Shown here in pieces: positions 7,764 to 16,532 of a DNA stretch of 64,000 bases. The notes under the pieces were generated by a model. The model saw only the letters and a program-made list of their open reading frames with translations, was not told the DNA's origin and did no database searches. Source of the DNA: Bacteroidota bacterium. GTDB taxonomy: Bacteria > Bacteroidota > Bacteroidia > NS11-12g > UBA9320. A program made the translations under genes and the position numbers. The DNA is taken from NCBI GenBank assembly GCA_024679565.1, contig JAIBDD010000015.1:1-64000 (forward strand). Reading direction: 5' to 3'. Each line of letters starts with the position of its first letter. Positions within the stretch are counted from its first letter, which is position 1.

Positions 7764-10235
7764 ATGGCGAAAAATCTTGTAATTGTTGAGTCCCCTGCAA
7801 AGGCAAAAACTATTGAGAAATTTTTAGGTGCTGATTTTACGGTAAAATCTTGTTTTGGGCACATCCGTGACCTAGTTAAAGGTGATAAAGCCATTGATGT
7901 AGATGATGGATATACACCACATTACGAAGTACCAGCAGATAAGAAGTCTGTTGTAAACGACCTCAAAAAACTAGCGAAAAAGAGCGACGTTGTTTGGTTA
8001 GCATCGGATGAGGATCGAGAAGGAGAAGCCATTAGTTGGCATTTGTCGGAAGTCCTGGGTTTGAATAAGGAGAATACAAAGCGCATCGTGTTTCATGAAA
8101 TCACGAAACCAGCCATATTAAAAGCCATTGAGTCGCCAAGACAAATAGACGAACACCTTGTTGACGCACAACAAGCACGAAGAATATTAGATCGATTGGT
8201 AGGTTTTAAGCTGTCACCAGTACTTTGGAGGAAGGTAAAACCTTCGTTATCTGCTGGTCGGGTACAAAGTGTTGCGGTAAGACTAGTAGTTGAGCGAGAA
8301 CGCGAAATAGAAGGTTTTGAGTCAAAAAGCACGTTTAAGGTCGTTGCCAAATTCAATCAAAAAGGAAAACGTTTTCAAGCAGATTCGAATACAAAATTTC
8401 AATCTGAGGCAGATGCACAAGTATTTTTGGACTCCTGTAAAGGAGCTGTATTTACAGTAGACCGGGTCGATGTAAAACCGGGCACCAAAAAACCTGCCGC
8501 ACCATTTACGACAAGTACCTTACAGCAAGAAGCAAGTAGAAAACTTGGGTATTCTGTGTCAAGAACCATGTCGTTAGCTCAAAGACTCTATGAAAATGGG
8601 CACATCACGTATATGAGAACTGACAGTGTGAACCTTTCGGATCTTGCCGTGTCATCCGCCAAAACAGAAATTGAGAATCAGTATGGGCCAGAATATTCTA
8701 ACCCAAGAAAATACTCTACCAAATCGGCTGGGGCTCAAGAAGCGCACGAAGCGATTCGACCTACCTATTTTAATATTAACAGTGCGGGGAACAACTACGA
8801 TGAAGAGAGGTTGTACCAACTCATTTGGCGCCGTGCCATTGCTTCACAAATGAGTGAAGCCAAGCTTGAAAAAACGACAGTCAAGATTAGTAACAATAAC
8901 AATGAACACCTTTTCACCGCAAATGGTGAAGTATTAAAATTTGAAGGATTCCTCAAGGTGTATTTAGAAGGCACTGATGACGAGGAGCAAGAAACTGCCG
9001 GACTTTTGCCACCTCTAGCCAGTGGCGACCAACCGAATTGTGACGAAATTACAGCGACACAGCGTTTTTCTAGACCACCTGCAAGATACACGGAAGCCAG
9101 CCTAGTTAGAAAACTAGAAGAACTTGGAATCGGAAGACCAAGTACATATGCCCCAACGATTTCAACTATCCAGAAACGTGGTTATGTTGAAAAAGGAACC
9201 GGCGAAGGATTTGAACGTCAGTATAAGGTATTAAAACTTATAGGAGACGATATCAATGTGTCGGACAAAACGGAAATGACTGGAAGCAATAAGAACAAAA
9301 TGGTACCAAGTGATATTGGTAAAGTTGTTACTGACTTCTTAATCAAACATTTTGACCACATCATGGACTACAATTTCACGGCAAACGTTGAAAAAGAGTT
9401 TGATGAAATAGCCAATGGCTTAAAAGAATGGTCTACAATGATTGACAACTTTTACAACCCGTTTGCTAAAACAGTCGATACGGCTTTAGAAACAGCAGAA
9501 CGAGCTAGTGGAGAACGCATTCTTGGTGAAGATCCAGTAACCGGCAAACAAGTGAGTGTGCGACTTGGAAGATTTGGGCCAATGGTTCAAATAGGTATTG
9601 CAGATGAAGAAGACAAACCAAAATTTGCAAGTTTACAAGCCGGACAAAAAATAGACAATATGAGCCTTGAAGAGGCTTTGGAGTTATTCAAATTTCCAAA
9701 GGTAATAGGTACTTATGAAGGAGAAGAACTAGTTGTTGCGCAAGGCAGATTTGGCCCTTATGTTAAGTTTAAAGACATGTTTGTGTCCATTCCTAAAGAT
9801 GAAGACTTAGGGTCGGTTGATTTAGATCGTGCCGTTGAGCTTATTATCGCGAAACAGAAAGCCGACGCTCCCGTAGCGCATTATGAAGAAATGCCCGTGC
9901 AAAAAGGAACAGGGCGATTTGGTCCATTTATCAAATGGAACGATATGTTTATCAATGTCAATAAAAAGTACGATTTCGACAATTTAACTTATGACGACAT
10001 TGTTGAACTTATCGAAGTTAAGAAACAGAAAGAAATTGACAAGTACATTCATCGATGGGATGATGAAGGAATTTCTGTTCAGAAAGCCCGATGGGGACGT
10101 TTTAACATCATACAAGGCAAGATTAAGATAGAACTAGCTAAAACTTTCAATGTCAAAGATTTAACACTAGATGAAGTTAAAAAAATCATTGAAGAAAAAG
10201 CACCAAAAAAGAAGTCTAGAGCCAAAAAAAAATAA
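7764..10235 (+). CDS. topA: DNA topoisomerase I
   Basis: Type IA topoisomerase that relaxes negative supercoils. The Toprim domain at the N-terminus shows VIVESPAKAKTIEKFLG and the acidic DEDREGEAISWH. The catalytic tyrosine is Y283 in ITYMRTDSVNLS. The C-terminus lacks the cysteine zinc fingers of E. coli TopA. It carries instead several GRFGP-type topoisomerase C-terminal repeats (GRFGPMVQ, GRFGPYVK, GRFGPFIK, RWGRFN) and ends in a lysine-rich tail. The 823-residue length fits Bacteroidota homologues. The gene follows the protease by 14 bases and leads into the SirB1-like gene nine bases later. Confidence 0.96.
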   Translation: MAKNLVIVESPAKAKTIEKFLGADFTVKSCFGHIRDLVKGDKAIDVDDGYTPHYEVPADKKSVVNDLKKLAKKSDVVWLASDEDREGEAISWHLSEVLGLNKENTKRIVFHEITKPAILKAIESPRQIDEHLVDAQQARRILDRLVGFKLSPVLWRKVKPSLSAGRVQSVAVRLVVEREREIEGFESKSTFKVVAKFNQKGKRFQADSNTKFQSEADAQVFLDSCKGAVFTVDRVDVKPGTKKPAAPFTTSTLQQEASRKLGYSVSRTMSLAQRLYENGHITYMRTDSVNLSDLAVSSAKTEIENQYGPEYSNPRKYSTKSAGAQEAHEAIRPTYFNINSAGNNYDEERLYQLIWRRAIASQMSEAKLEKTTVKISNNNNEHLFTANGEVLKFEGFLKVYLEGTDDEEQETAGLLPPLASGDQPNCDEITATQRFSRPPARYTEASLVRKLEELGIGRPSTYAPTISTIQKRGYVEKGTGEGFERQYKVLKLIGDDINVSDKTEMTGSNKNKMVPSDIGKVVTDFLIKHFDHIMDYNFTANVEKEFDEIANGLKEWSTMIDNFYNPFAKTVDTALETAERASGERILGEDPVTGKQVSVRLGRFGPMVQIGIADEEDKPKFASLQAGQKIDNMSLEEALELFKFPKVIGTYEGEELVVAQGRFGPYVKFKDMFVSIPKDEDLGSVDLDRAVELIIAKQKADAPVAHYEEMPVQKGTGRFGPFIKWNDMFINVNKKYDFDNLTYDDIVELIEVKKQKEIDKYIHRWDDEGISVQKARWGRFNIIQGKIKIELAKTFNVKDLTLDEVKKIIEEKAPKKKSRAKKK

Positions 10236-10244
10236 CGTAACTGA

Positions 10245-11138
10245 ATGATTGATAAGAAAGAGATTTCTAGTCTGATTTATTTGCTTGACGATTCTGATGA
10301 AGAAGTCATTGAACAAATTGAATCAAAAATTCTCTCGTTTGGTTATGAAGCCATTCCCTTTTTAGAAGAAGCTTCATTAAATGAAGAAGAAGTTCTGAGG
10401 CTAAAGCGAATGCAACGCATTATCCGAGAACTTAGGAAAACAGAAATTCTACGTGACCTTACTTTTTGGAAACAACACGATTCTGCTGACTTACTTAAGG
10501 GATTGCTGATACTTGAGCGCGTTGAATATCCGCACACAGACCATCAAGAGGTTAACAAGCAACTTGAAAAAATTCGATTAGATGCATGGTTAGAATTCAA
10601 CTACGACCTCACATCTTTTGAGCAAGTAAAGGTGCTTAATTACATTTTCTTTAAAGTACATCGCTTTAAAGGCAATGCAGAAGAATATCACGACATCCAA
10701 AACTCCTGCATAAGTAAGGTGCTTGAAAATCGTTCGGGCAACCCAGTTTCGCTCGGCATTATATATTCTTTAATTGCTCAACGACTTAACATTCCTGTAT
10801 ACGGCGTTAATCTCCCACAACACTTTGTTCTTGGATATAAAAACATCGAAGGACTTGAAATTTTAAAAAGTTTTAATGACGAGAGTAGCTTAACTCATGG
10901 CGAAACCAACGAGGTTATGTTTTACATTAACCCATTCACTGAGGGATTGATTCTTAATGCGGATAGTATTAAGTCATTTTTAAAGCAACTTGAGGTAGAA
11001 CCGCGGCCTGAATACTTCAACGTATGTTCAAATGTTGAGATTCTTAAGCGCGTGCTTCGAAATATGTTGTTCAGTTACGAAAAAGTAAAACAACACGACA
11101 AGAGTGAGATTATTCAGAAACTGCTGGGATCACTCTAA
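10245..11138 (+). CDS. SirB1/transglutaminase-like protein
   Basis: The segment ENRSGNPVSLGIIYSLIA followed by NIPVYGVNLPQHFVLGY is the core of SirB1-type proteins, a transglutaminase-like fold. The histidine in PQHFV is kept. The cysteine of true transglutaminases is absent: GNPVSLG stands where it would be expected, so catalysis is doubtful. The N-terminal third is helical and acidic. The function is not established in this group. The gene sits nine bases after topA, so the two are probably cotranscribed, and it overlaps the end of the convergent yebC by nine bases. Confidence 0.75.
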   Translation: MIDKKEISSLIYLLDDSDEEVIEQIESKILSFGYEAIPFLEEASLNEEEVLRLKRMQRIIRELRKTEILRDLTFWKQHDSADLLKGLLILERVEYPHTDHQEVNKQLEKIRLDAWLEFNYDLTSFEQVKVLNYIFFKVHRFKGNAEEYHDIQNSCISKVLENRSGNPVSLGIIYSLIAQRLNIPVYGVNLPQHFVLGYKNIEGLEILKSFNDESSLTHGETNEVMFYINPFTEGLILNADSIKSFLKQLEVEPRPEYFNVCSNVEILKRVLRNMLFSYEKVKQHDKSEIIQKLLGSL

Positions 11139-11843
11139 AATGGCATTGTGAAAGACGTTTTGAACGTCGTCAACTTCTTCTAAACTTTCAATTAGAATAT
11201 TCACCTCTTCGCTTTGTTCTCCTTTGAGTTCAACTGTATTAAGTGGAATACGTTCTTTATCGACCGATACGATTTCAATTCCTAACGATTCTAATCCCTT
11301 TTGCATATTGCCAAAATCAGTAAAATCGGTCGTAATCAATGTTTCGTCTTCTACCTGTTCTACCTCTTCTAAACCAAAGTCAATCAGCTCCAACTCGAGT
11401 TCTTCCATATCGCGGTCGTTAAGTTCAATTTTGAAAATACATTTACGTTCGAAACCAAACTCTTGTGACCCACTAGTGCCGAGCTCGCCCCCTTTTTTTC
11501 TAAATACCGCACGTATATCTGCAACCGTTCTATTGATGTTGTCAGTTGCTGTTTCTATCATCATACCCACTCCGTAAGGCCCTTTACCTTCATAAAGTAC
11601 CTCATCGTAATTGCTACTATCCTTGTCTGACGCTCGCTTAATAGCAGCTTCAACACGGTCTTTAGGCATGTTCTCAGATTTGGCATTTTGGATCGCCATG
11701 CGCAAACGAGAATTGTTCGCAGGATCTGGACCACCTTCTTTTACCGCCATGGCAATCTCTTTGCCAATTCTGGTAAAGGTTACTGCCATCTTACCCCATC
11801 TTTTTAACTTACGTCCTTTTCGAAATTCAAATGCTCTTCCCAT
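11130..11843 (-). CDS. YebC/PmpR family protein
   Basis: The opening MGRAFEFRKGRKLKRW and TRIGKEIAMAVKEGGPDP, then NMPKDRVEAAIKRA and YGVGMMIETATDNINRTVADIR, are signatures of the YebC family. Members have been described as DNA-binding regulators and, more recently, as ribosome-associated factors that help translate proline-rich stretches. The 237-residue length is normal. It is a single-gene unit that converges with the SirB1-like gene, overlapping it by nine bases. A near-consensus box AACATTTG stands about 20 bases upstream of the ATG. Confidence 0.93.
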   Translation of the reverse strand: MGRAFEFRKGRKLKRWGKMAVTFTRIGKEIAMAVKEGGPDPANNSRLRMAIQNAKSENMPKDRVEAAIKRASDKDSSNYDEVLYEGKGPYGVGMMIETATDNINRTVADIRAVFRKKGGELGTSGSQEFGFERKCIFKIELNDRDMEELELELIDFGLEEVEQVEDETLITTDFTDFGNMQKGLESLGIEIVSVDKERIPLNTVELKGEQSEEVNILIESLEEVDDVQNVFHNAILE

Positions 11844-11985
11844 ATCTCTTTTGCTAATGCAAATGTTTAATTATTTATGAAAACCCAAGTAGTTTGCTTT
11901 GAATAGTTTTCCTTAGTCTTCAAAATAAAAATACAGTCAAATCTACTTAACTACTGGGATACAAACGATTATTTTTGAGGAAACT

Positions 11986-13392
11986 ATGTCAGAAAAATAC
12001 CAACGTGTTTTAATTGCCTTTCTCGTCTTGGCTGACATCGTATTAGTCTTCTTTAATGGCAGTACGTATGATTCGGGAGACAGCATCTTGCATTACTTAC
12101 AATCTAAACAAAGTTTTGAGCATCATCGCTATTTCCTTGATGTTTGGGCGAAGCCAATCTTTGTCCTTTTAAGTAGTCCTTTTGCGCAATTCGGCTTTGT
12201 AGGTATGAAGCTCTTTAACACCATTTGCATTTTACTGACCATCCATCTCAGTTACAAGATTGTAAAACCTTCCTATCCAAAATATGCCTATTCCATGTAC
12301 ATTATTGGGCTATTTGCAGTACACGTTTTCCTCATCCAGTCTTCGGGGTTGACAGAACCTTTAATTGCACTATTTGTTGCTGCCGGTATCTATTTCGTTC
12401 GATTCAACAAAATCCCATTGGCTCTGATGCTACTCTCATTCACGCCATTAATACGCTCTGAAGGATATATTTTCATTGGCGTTTTTGCCCTATATGCCAT
12501 CATCAAAGGCCACTGGAAAAGCCTGTATTTGTTAACCATTGGCAGCCTTGTTTACAGTATTATTGGATACTTCTATCATCATGACCTCCTGTGGTTGTTT
12601 CACCAAAACCCATATCAAGGCATTGAAAAGAAGTATGGCAGTGGGGATTTGTGGCACTTTGTTAACCAGCTTCCCTATTTAGTTGGCTGGCCAACGGCGG
12701 TTTTCCTACTACTGGGAATTGTAAAGCAGTTGACAATGCTTGTTAAACAGCGATCGAGCTTAAAAGACACCTCAACATTGGCCCTGGGTTGTTTTATTGC
12801 ATTACTTGCTGCCCACTCGATTTTCTGGCATTTCGGTTGGTTTCATTCCTTTGGACTTAAACGCGTTTTGCTCGCCGCTACAGCACCTATGCTAATTCTT
12901 GCCTTTGACGGTGTACTTTGGATTGTTTCCTCTGCCTCTCGGCTCCACATCAAACGAAGTTTACTTGGCGGTTTGTTACTTATTACTGTCGCGTTTCCGT
13001 TTAGTAAAAATAAAGCCGGATTTGAGATGCCAGATGATTTTCAGCTACACCCTTCTCAAGTATTGGTGCAAAACGCCACAGACTGGTACAACAAGGAGTA
13101 TACAAGAAAACCCAAAGTTAGTTTTGGCAACTTTTATTTTGCAGAAACCTTAGGTGTGGACATTGACGATAATAAAGAATGTCTGTTAGTTGATGCCGTT
13201 ACCAATAATCTTGTGCCTGTAGGAATGATTGTGTTTTGGGATAATTATTTCTGTGTTACCGACAAGGGGGTTTATGAAACTGCTTTTAGTGACCCTGAAT
13301 CTTACAAGAAATTAAAGTCGTTTGAGAATAAGCATGCAAACCGAATAGTCGTTTATCAGAAACTACCAGTTCAAAATCTTGGCAAAGATTAA
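11986..13392 (+). CDS. Polytopic membrane protein, possible GT-C fold glycosyltransferase
   Basis: About ten hydrophobic segments cover the first 330 residues, followed by a soluble C-terminal domain of about 120 residues. The first extracytoplasmic loop holds acidic residues (TYDSGDSILHYL) and an arginine/aspartate pair. This layout resembles GT-C enzymes such as dolichyl-phosphate-mannose transferases and ArnT, but I see no diagnostic motif. The box TATTTTTG stands eight bases before the ATG, implying a very short leader. The 3' end overlaps the convergent deoxyhypusine-synthase-like gene by 30 bases. A polyprenyl-phosphate mannose synthase is encoded at 34868; whether it supplies this enzyme is a guess. 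Confidence 0.6.
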   Translation: MSEKYQRVLIAFLVLADIVLVFFNGSTYDSGDSILHYLQSKQSFEHHRYFLDVWAKPIFVLLSSPFAQFGFVGMKLFNTICILLTIHLSYKIVKPSYPKYAYSMYIIGLFAVHVFLIQSSGLTEPLIALFVAAGIYFVRFNKIPLALMLLSFTPLIRSEGYIFIGVFALYAIIKGHWKSLYLLTIGSLVYSIIGYFYHHDLLWLFHQNPYQGIEKKYGSGDLWHFVNQLPYLVGWPTAVFLLLGIVKQLTMLVKQRSSLKDTSTLALGCFIALLAAHSIFWHFGWFHSFGLKRVLLAATAPMLILAFDGVLWIVSSASRLHIKRSLLGGLLLITVAFPFSKNKAGFEMPDDFQLHPSQVLVQNATDWYNKEYTRKPKVSFGNFYFAETLGVDIDDNKECLLVDAVTNNLVPVGMIVFWDNYFCVTDKGVYETAFSDPESYKKLKSFENKHANRIVVYQKLPVQNLGKD

Positions 13393-14334
13393 TGGTGCAA
13401 CAATGGTGGCATCCGATTCTATGATGTATTTGGGGGTATCGATTTCAAGTTTCCCCCAAGTAATTTTCTCGTTCGGCACAGCACCAGAGTATGAACCATA
13501 ACTTGTTGTAGAGTCTGATATTTGACAGAAGTAACTCCAAAATGGCACTTCAGCCCATTCTAAATCTTGATACATCATCGGAACGACACATATGGGAAAA
13601 TCTCCTGCTATTCCCCCTCCTATCTGAAAGAAACCTACCCCTTTACCTGACGAATTCTCTCTATACCAATCCGTTAAATACATCATGTATTCAATTCCAG
13701 ATTTCATCGTAGAGGTCTTTAACTCGCCTTTTATGCAATAACTCGTAAAAATATTGCCCATCGTGCTGTCTTCCCACCCAGGAACAATTATGGGTAAGTT
13801 CTTTTCTGCTGCAGCAAGCATCCAGCTGTCTTTAGGATCAATTTCGTAGTATTCTTCTAAATCCCCACTGAGTAACATTTGGTACATATATTCATGAGGC
13901 AAATACCGTTTTCCTGAATCTTCAGCCTCTTTCCATTGTTTGACTATCTTATCCTGCAATCTGCGAAATGCTTCCTCTTCAGGTATACACGTATCGGTAA
14001 CCCGATTTAATCCTTGGTCCAAAAGTTTTTGCTCATCTTCGGCCGTTAAGTCACGGTAATTAGGAACGCGTTGATAATGTGAATGCGCTACTAAATTCAT
14101 AATGTCTTCTTCGAGGTTTGCTCCAGTACAGGAGATTATAGACACTTTATCTTGGCGAATCATTTCAGCCAAAATTTTGCCCAACTCAGCTGTACTCATT
14201 GCACCCGCCAATGTAATCATCATTTTACCACCATCGTCTAGATGCTTGATATAGCCATTAGCCGCGTCAACCAATGTTGCTGAATTGAAATGCAGGAAAT
14301 ATTTATCTATAAACGCTGAAATTTGATTCTCCAT
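13363..14334 (-). CDS. Deoxyhypusine synthase-like protein (probable polyamine aminobutyl transferase)
   Basis: Homologue of eukaryotic deoxyhypusine synthase, which moves an aminobutyl group from spermidine using NAD. The catalytic lysine equivalent to human Lys329 is kept as K295 in ITWGKLEID. The blocks SISCTGANLEEDIMNLVAHS and GGGIAGDFPICVVP mark NAD and substrate regions. Bacteria lack eIF5A, so the natural acceptor cannot be the eukaryotic one. Bacterial homologues have been linked to homospermidine or related polyamine synthesis, and that is the best guess here. It lies nine bases after an arginine decarboxylase on the same strand, which supports a polyamine role. Confidence 0.85.
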   Translation of the reverse strand: MENQISAFIDKYFLHFNSATLVDAANGYIKHLDDGGKMMITLAGAMSTAELGKILAEMIRQDKVSIISCTGANLEEDIMNLVAHSHYQRVPNYRDLTAEDEQKLLDQGLNRVTDTCIPEEEAFRRLQDKIVKQWKEAEDSGKRYLPHEYMYQMLLSGDLEEYYEIDPKDSWMLAAAEKNLPIIVPGWEDSTMGNIFTSYCIKGELKTSTMKSGIEYMMYLTDWYRENSSGKGVGFFQIGGGIAGDFPICVVPMMYQDLEWAEVPFWSYFCQISDSTTSYGSYSGAVPNEKITWGKLEIDTPKYIIESDATIVAPLIFAKILNW

Positions 14335-14343
14335 AATTGTTTT

Positions 14344-15738
14344 TTAATACCCCAATATTTTCAACATGCTTTTATGGCTCTGTTCCTTCGAAAATATTCG
14401 TGTAACCATTTCTCCTTTAGCATTCTTATCTATAACAATGTGTTTGGGGGCTGGAATTAAACAATGCTGAATTCCGCCAAAACCACTCAACGACTCTTGG
14501 TATGCTCCTGTATTGAAAAATCCAATGTATAGCGGGTTGTCTTTGTCAAATTCAGGAACGTAAATCGCATTTACATGCTGTTCGGCATTATAATAATCAT
14601 CACTGTCGCAAGTTAACCCTCCCAACAATATTCTTTCGTATCGCTTATCCCAATGGTTCACTGGCAACATTACAAACCGTTGATTGATGGCCCATGCATC
14701 CGGCAAAGTGGTCATAAAGCTACCATCAATCATGTTCCACCTTTCCCTATCGTTCTGTTTCTTTTGATGCACTATGTTGTAGATCGTTCCGCCGCTCTCC
14801 CCAACAGTAAAAGAACCAAATTCGGTAAAGATGTTGGGTTCGGAAACTCCAGCCTCATTACAAACTGTTTTAATCTGAGCGATAATTTCTTCCGTCATGT
14901 ACTCATAATCAAAATCAAAGTTTAATGACCGTTTAATCGGGAAACCACCACCGATGTTGAGCGAATCCAATTCGGGGCATTCCTTTTTTAACGTACAATA
15001 CACTTTAAGGCACTTTTGAAGTTCATTCCAATAATATGCAGTGTCGTCAATTCCGGTATTGATAAAGAAATGTAACATCTTTAGTTTGGCATTTTCAACT
15101 GGTTTTACCTTGTTTAGATAAAATGGCAAAATATCTTTATACCCTATGCCCAATCGACTTGTATAAAACTCAAATTTGGGTTCTTCTTCTGATGCAATTC
15201 GAATACCAACGTTAAATGTTGTATTCACCAAACCAGCCAGACGCCCCATTTCTTCCTGGTTATCGATGATCGAATGACAATGTACAAATCCGTCATTCAT
15301 TAAATCAGCAATCCGATCTATATAGCTGTCTGTTTTATATCCATTGCAAACAATGTGTTGGTCTTTCGATATTTTACCCTCGGCGTGTAAGGCCTTAACT
15401 ATCTCTAAATCAAATGCTGAGCTCGTCTCTATATGAATATCATTTTGCAATGCTTCCTCCATAACAAATCTAAAATGCGAACTTTTCGTGCAATAACAGT
15501 AGTTATACGTTCCTTGGTAATCTACCTTAGCTATAGCTACAGCAAACCATTTTTTTGCACGCTGTATGTTTTCTGAAATTTTGGGTAAATAGGTAAACTT
15601 TAAAGGCGTACCATATTGCTTCACAATATCCATTAAAGGTATACCATGAAATTTTAGCTGATGTTGTTCATCTAGCTGAAATTCTTCCTGAGGAAAATCA
15701 AAGGTTTGTTCAACTAGGTCGATGTACTTATTTTTCAT
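14344..15738 (-). CDS. speA: Arginine decarboxylase-type PLP enzyme (fold III)
   Basis: Decarboxylates arginine (or a related basic amino acid) to agmatine as the first step of polyamine synthesis. The PLP lysine is K85 in YCYCTKSSHFR. The glycine-rich phosphate loop is LNIGGGFPI, FTEFGSFTVGESGG lies mid-protein and the catalytic cysteine motif GGLTCDSDDYY is near the C-terminus. At 464 residues it lacks the extra domains of the 630-residue E. coli SpeA, as is usual in Bacteroidota. Substrate assignment rests on family similarity. It heads a two-gene unit with the deoxyhypusine-synthase-like gene; no agmatinase gene is seen nearby. Its promoter overlaps a perfect palindrome. Confidence 0.85.
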   Translation of the reverse strand: MKNKYIDLVEQTFDFPQEEFQLDEQHQLKFHGIPLMDIVKQYGTPLKFTYLPKISENIQRAKKWFAVAIAKVDYQGTYNYCYCTKSSHFRFVMEEALQNDIHIETSSAFDLEIVKALHAEGKISKDQHIVCNGYKTDSYIDRIADLMNDGFVHCHSIIDNQEEMGRLAGLVNTTFNVGIRIASEEEPKFEFYTSRLGIGYKDILPFYLNKVKPVENAKLKMLHFFINTGIDDTAYYWNELQKCLKVYCTLKKECPELDSLNIGGGFPIKRSLNFDFDYEYMTEEIIAQIKTVCNEAGVSEPNIFTEFGSFTVGESGGTIYNIVHQKKQNDRERWNMIDGSFMTTLPDAWAINQRFVMLPVNHWDKRYERILLGGLTCDSDDYYNAEQHVNAIYVPEFDKDNPLYIGFFNTGAYQESLSGFGGIQHCLIPAPKHIVIDKNAKGEMVTRIFSKEQSHKSMLKILGY

Positions 15739-15770
15739 AAATCCAAGTGCGCTACTTCGAGTCTGTAAAT

Positions 15771-15816
15771 CAAATGTAACTCAGTTACATTTACAAAACA
15801 TTTACGTTTAATTTTG
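15771..15816. promoter_or_regulatory. Divergent promoters of speA and the TPR gene with a perfect 21-bp palindrome
   Basis: Positions 15772-15792 form a perfect inverted repeat, AAATGTAACT, one central base, AGTTACATTT. The left arm contains the minus-strand -7 box TACATTTG (15771-15778) for speA, with TTTG at 15794-15797. On the plus strand TAATTTTG (15809-15816) is the -7 box for the TPR gene. Overlap with the speA box makes this a candidate operator; the binding protein is unknown. Confidence 0.6.
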
Positions 15817-15831
15817 TGTTATAATTTTCGA

Positions 15832-16479
15832 ATGAATTTTAACGAAGCACTAGCGGCTTTTCAGGCCCAAAACTACCCCTTAGCACTTGATCACCTTTCG
15901 AGTGACTCTGCTGTTTTAACAGAAAACGAGATACGTTTAAAAGCGGAGGTGCTACAAAAGTTGAAGCGCTATGAAGACGCCATGAATGTTTGGAATGTAG
16001 CTATCGCCAATTTTGGAGAACAAGCCGACTTTTATGCCGATCGAGGTGTTTGCAAATTCCATTTACGCTTTAAGTCGTCGATGGACGATTTAAACAAAGC
16101 CATTGAGTTAGATTCAGACAATGGATATCGGTATGCCTGTAGAGCCTACGTTAAGGATAAGATTGGTGATACTGAGGGCGCAATCGCTGATTACACCAAG
16201 GCCAACGAACTAGACCCAGGAAACGATATCACGCTTAATAATCTTGGGCTTGCGGAGGAAAAACTTGGTCATACGCAGCGTGCTAGAGCGAACTTTAAAC
16301 AAGCTGATAGTATTGCTGGAATCGCACATATCACAGACAAATACTTCAAAGAAAGCCCTGAACCTGTTGTTCAACAAAAGACAACAATGGTTACTGAATT
16401 AAGGAAAATACTGAGCTCGAAAACAGAGTTTAAAGCCTTTTGGTCTGATGCGTTAAAAATCATGCGAATCAAGAAATAA
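15832..16479 (+). CDS. Tetratricopeptide repeat protein
   Basis: A soluble 215-residue protein without a signal peptide. At least three TPR units are visible: around LKRYEDAMNVWNVAIANFG, SSMDDLNKAIELDSDNGYRYACRA and TEGAIADYTKANELDPGND, with the usual alanine and proline positions. TPRs bind other proteins; no partner is evident. The ATG at 15832 is chosen over the TTG at 15814 because the -7 box TAATTTTG (15809-15816) overlaps that TTG. The gene is divergent from speA and shares its control region. Confidence 0.85.
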   Translation: MNFNEALAAFQAQNYPLALDHLSSDSAVLTENEIRLKAEVLQKLKRYEDAMNVWNVAIANFGEQADFYADRGVCKFHLRFKSSMDDLNKAIELDSDNGYRYACRAYVKDKIGDTEGAIADYTKANELDPGNDITLNNLGLAEEKLGHTQRARANFKQADSIAGIAHITDKYFKESPEPVVQQKTTMVTELRKILSSKTEFKAFWSDALKIMRIKK

Positions 16480-16532
16480 GCATCTTGTGAGGTGATTGGT
16501 TTTTAGTTAAACTTGCCACTCAAAAGATTCTT

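Noticed and set aside
7744-7766. GAGGAGA just before the topA ATG as a Shine-Dalgarno site
   Set aside because: The purine run ends only one base before the ATG, too close for a normal anti-SD contact, and most genes in the window have no such run.
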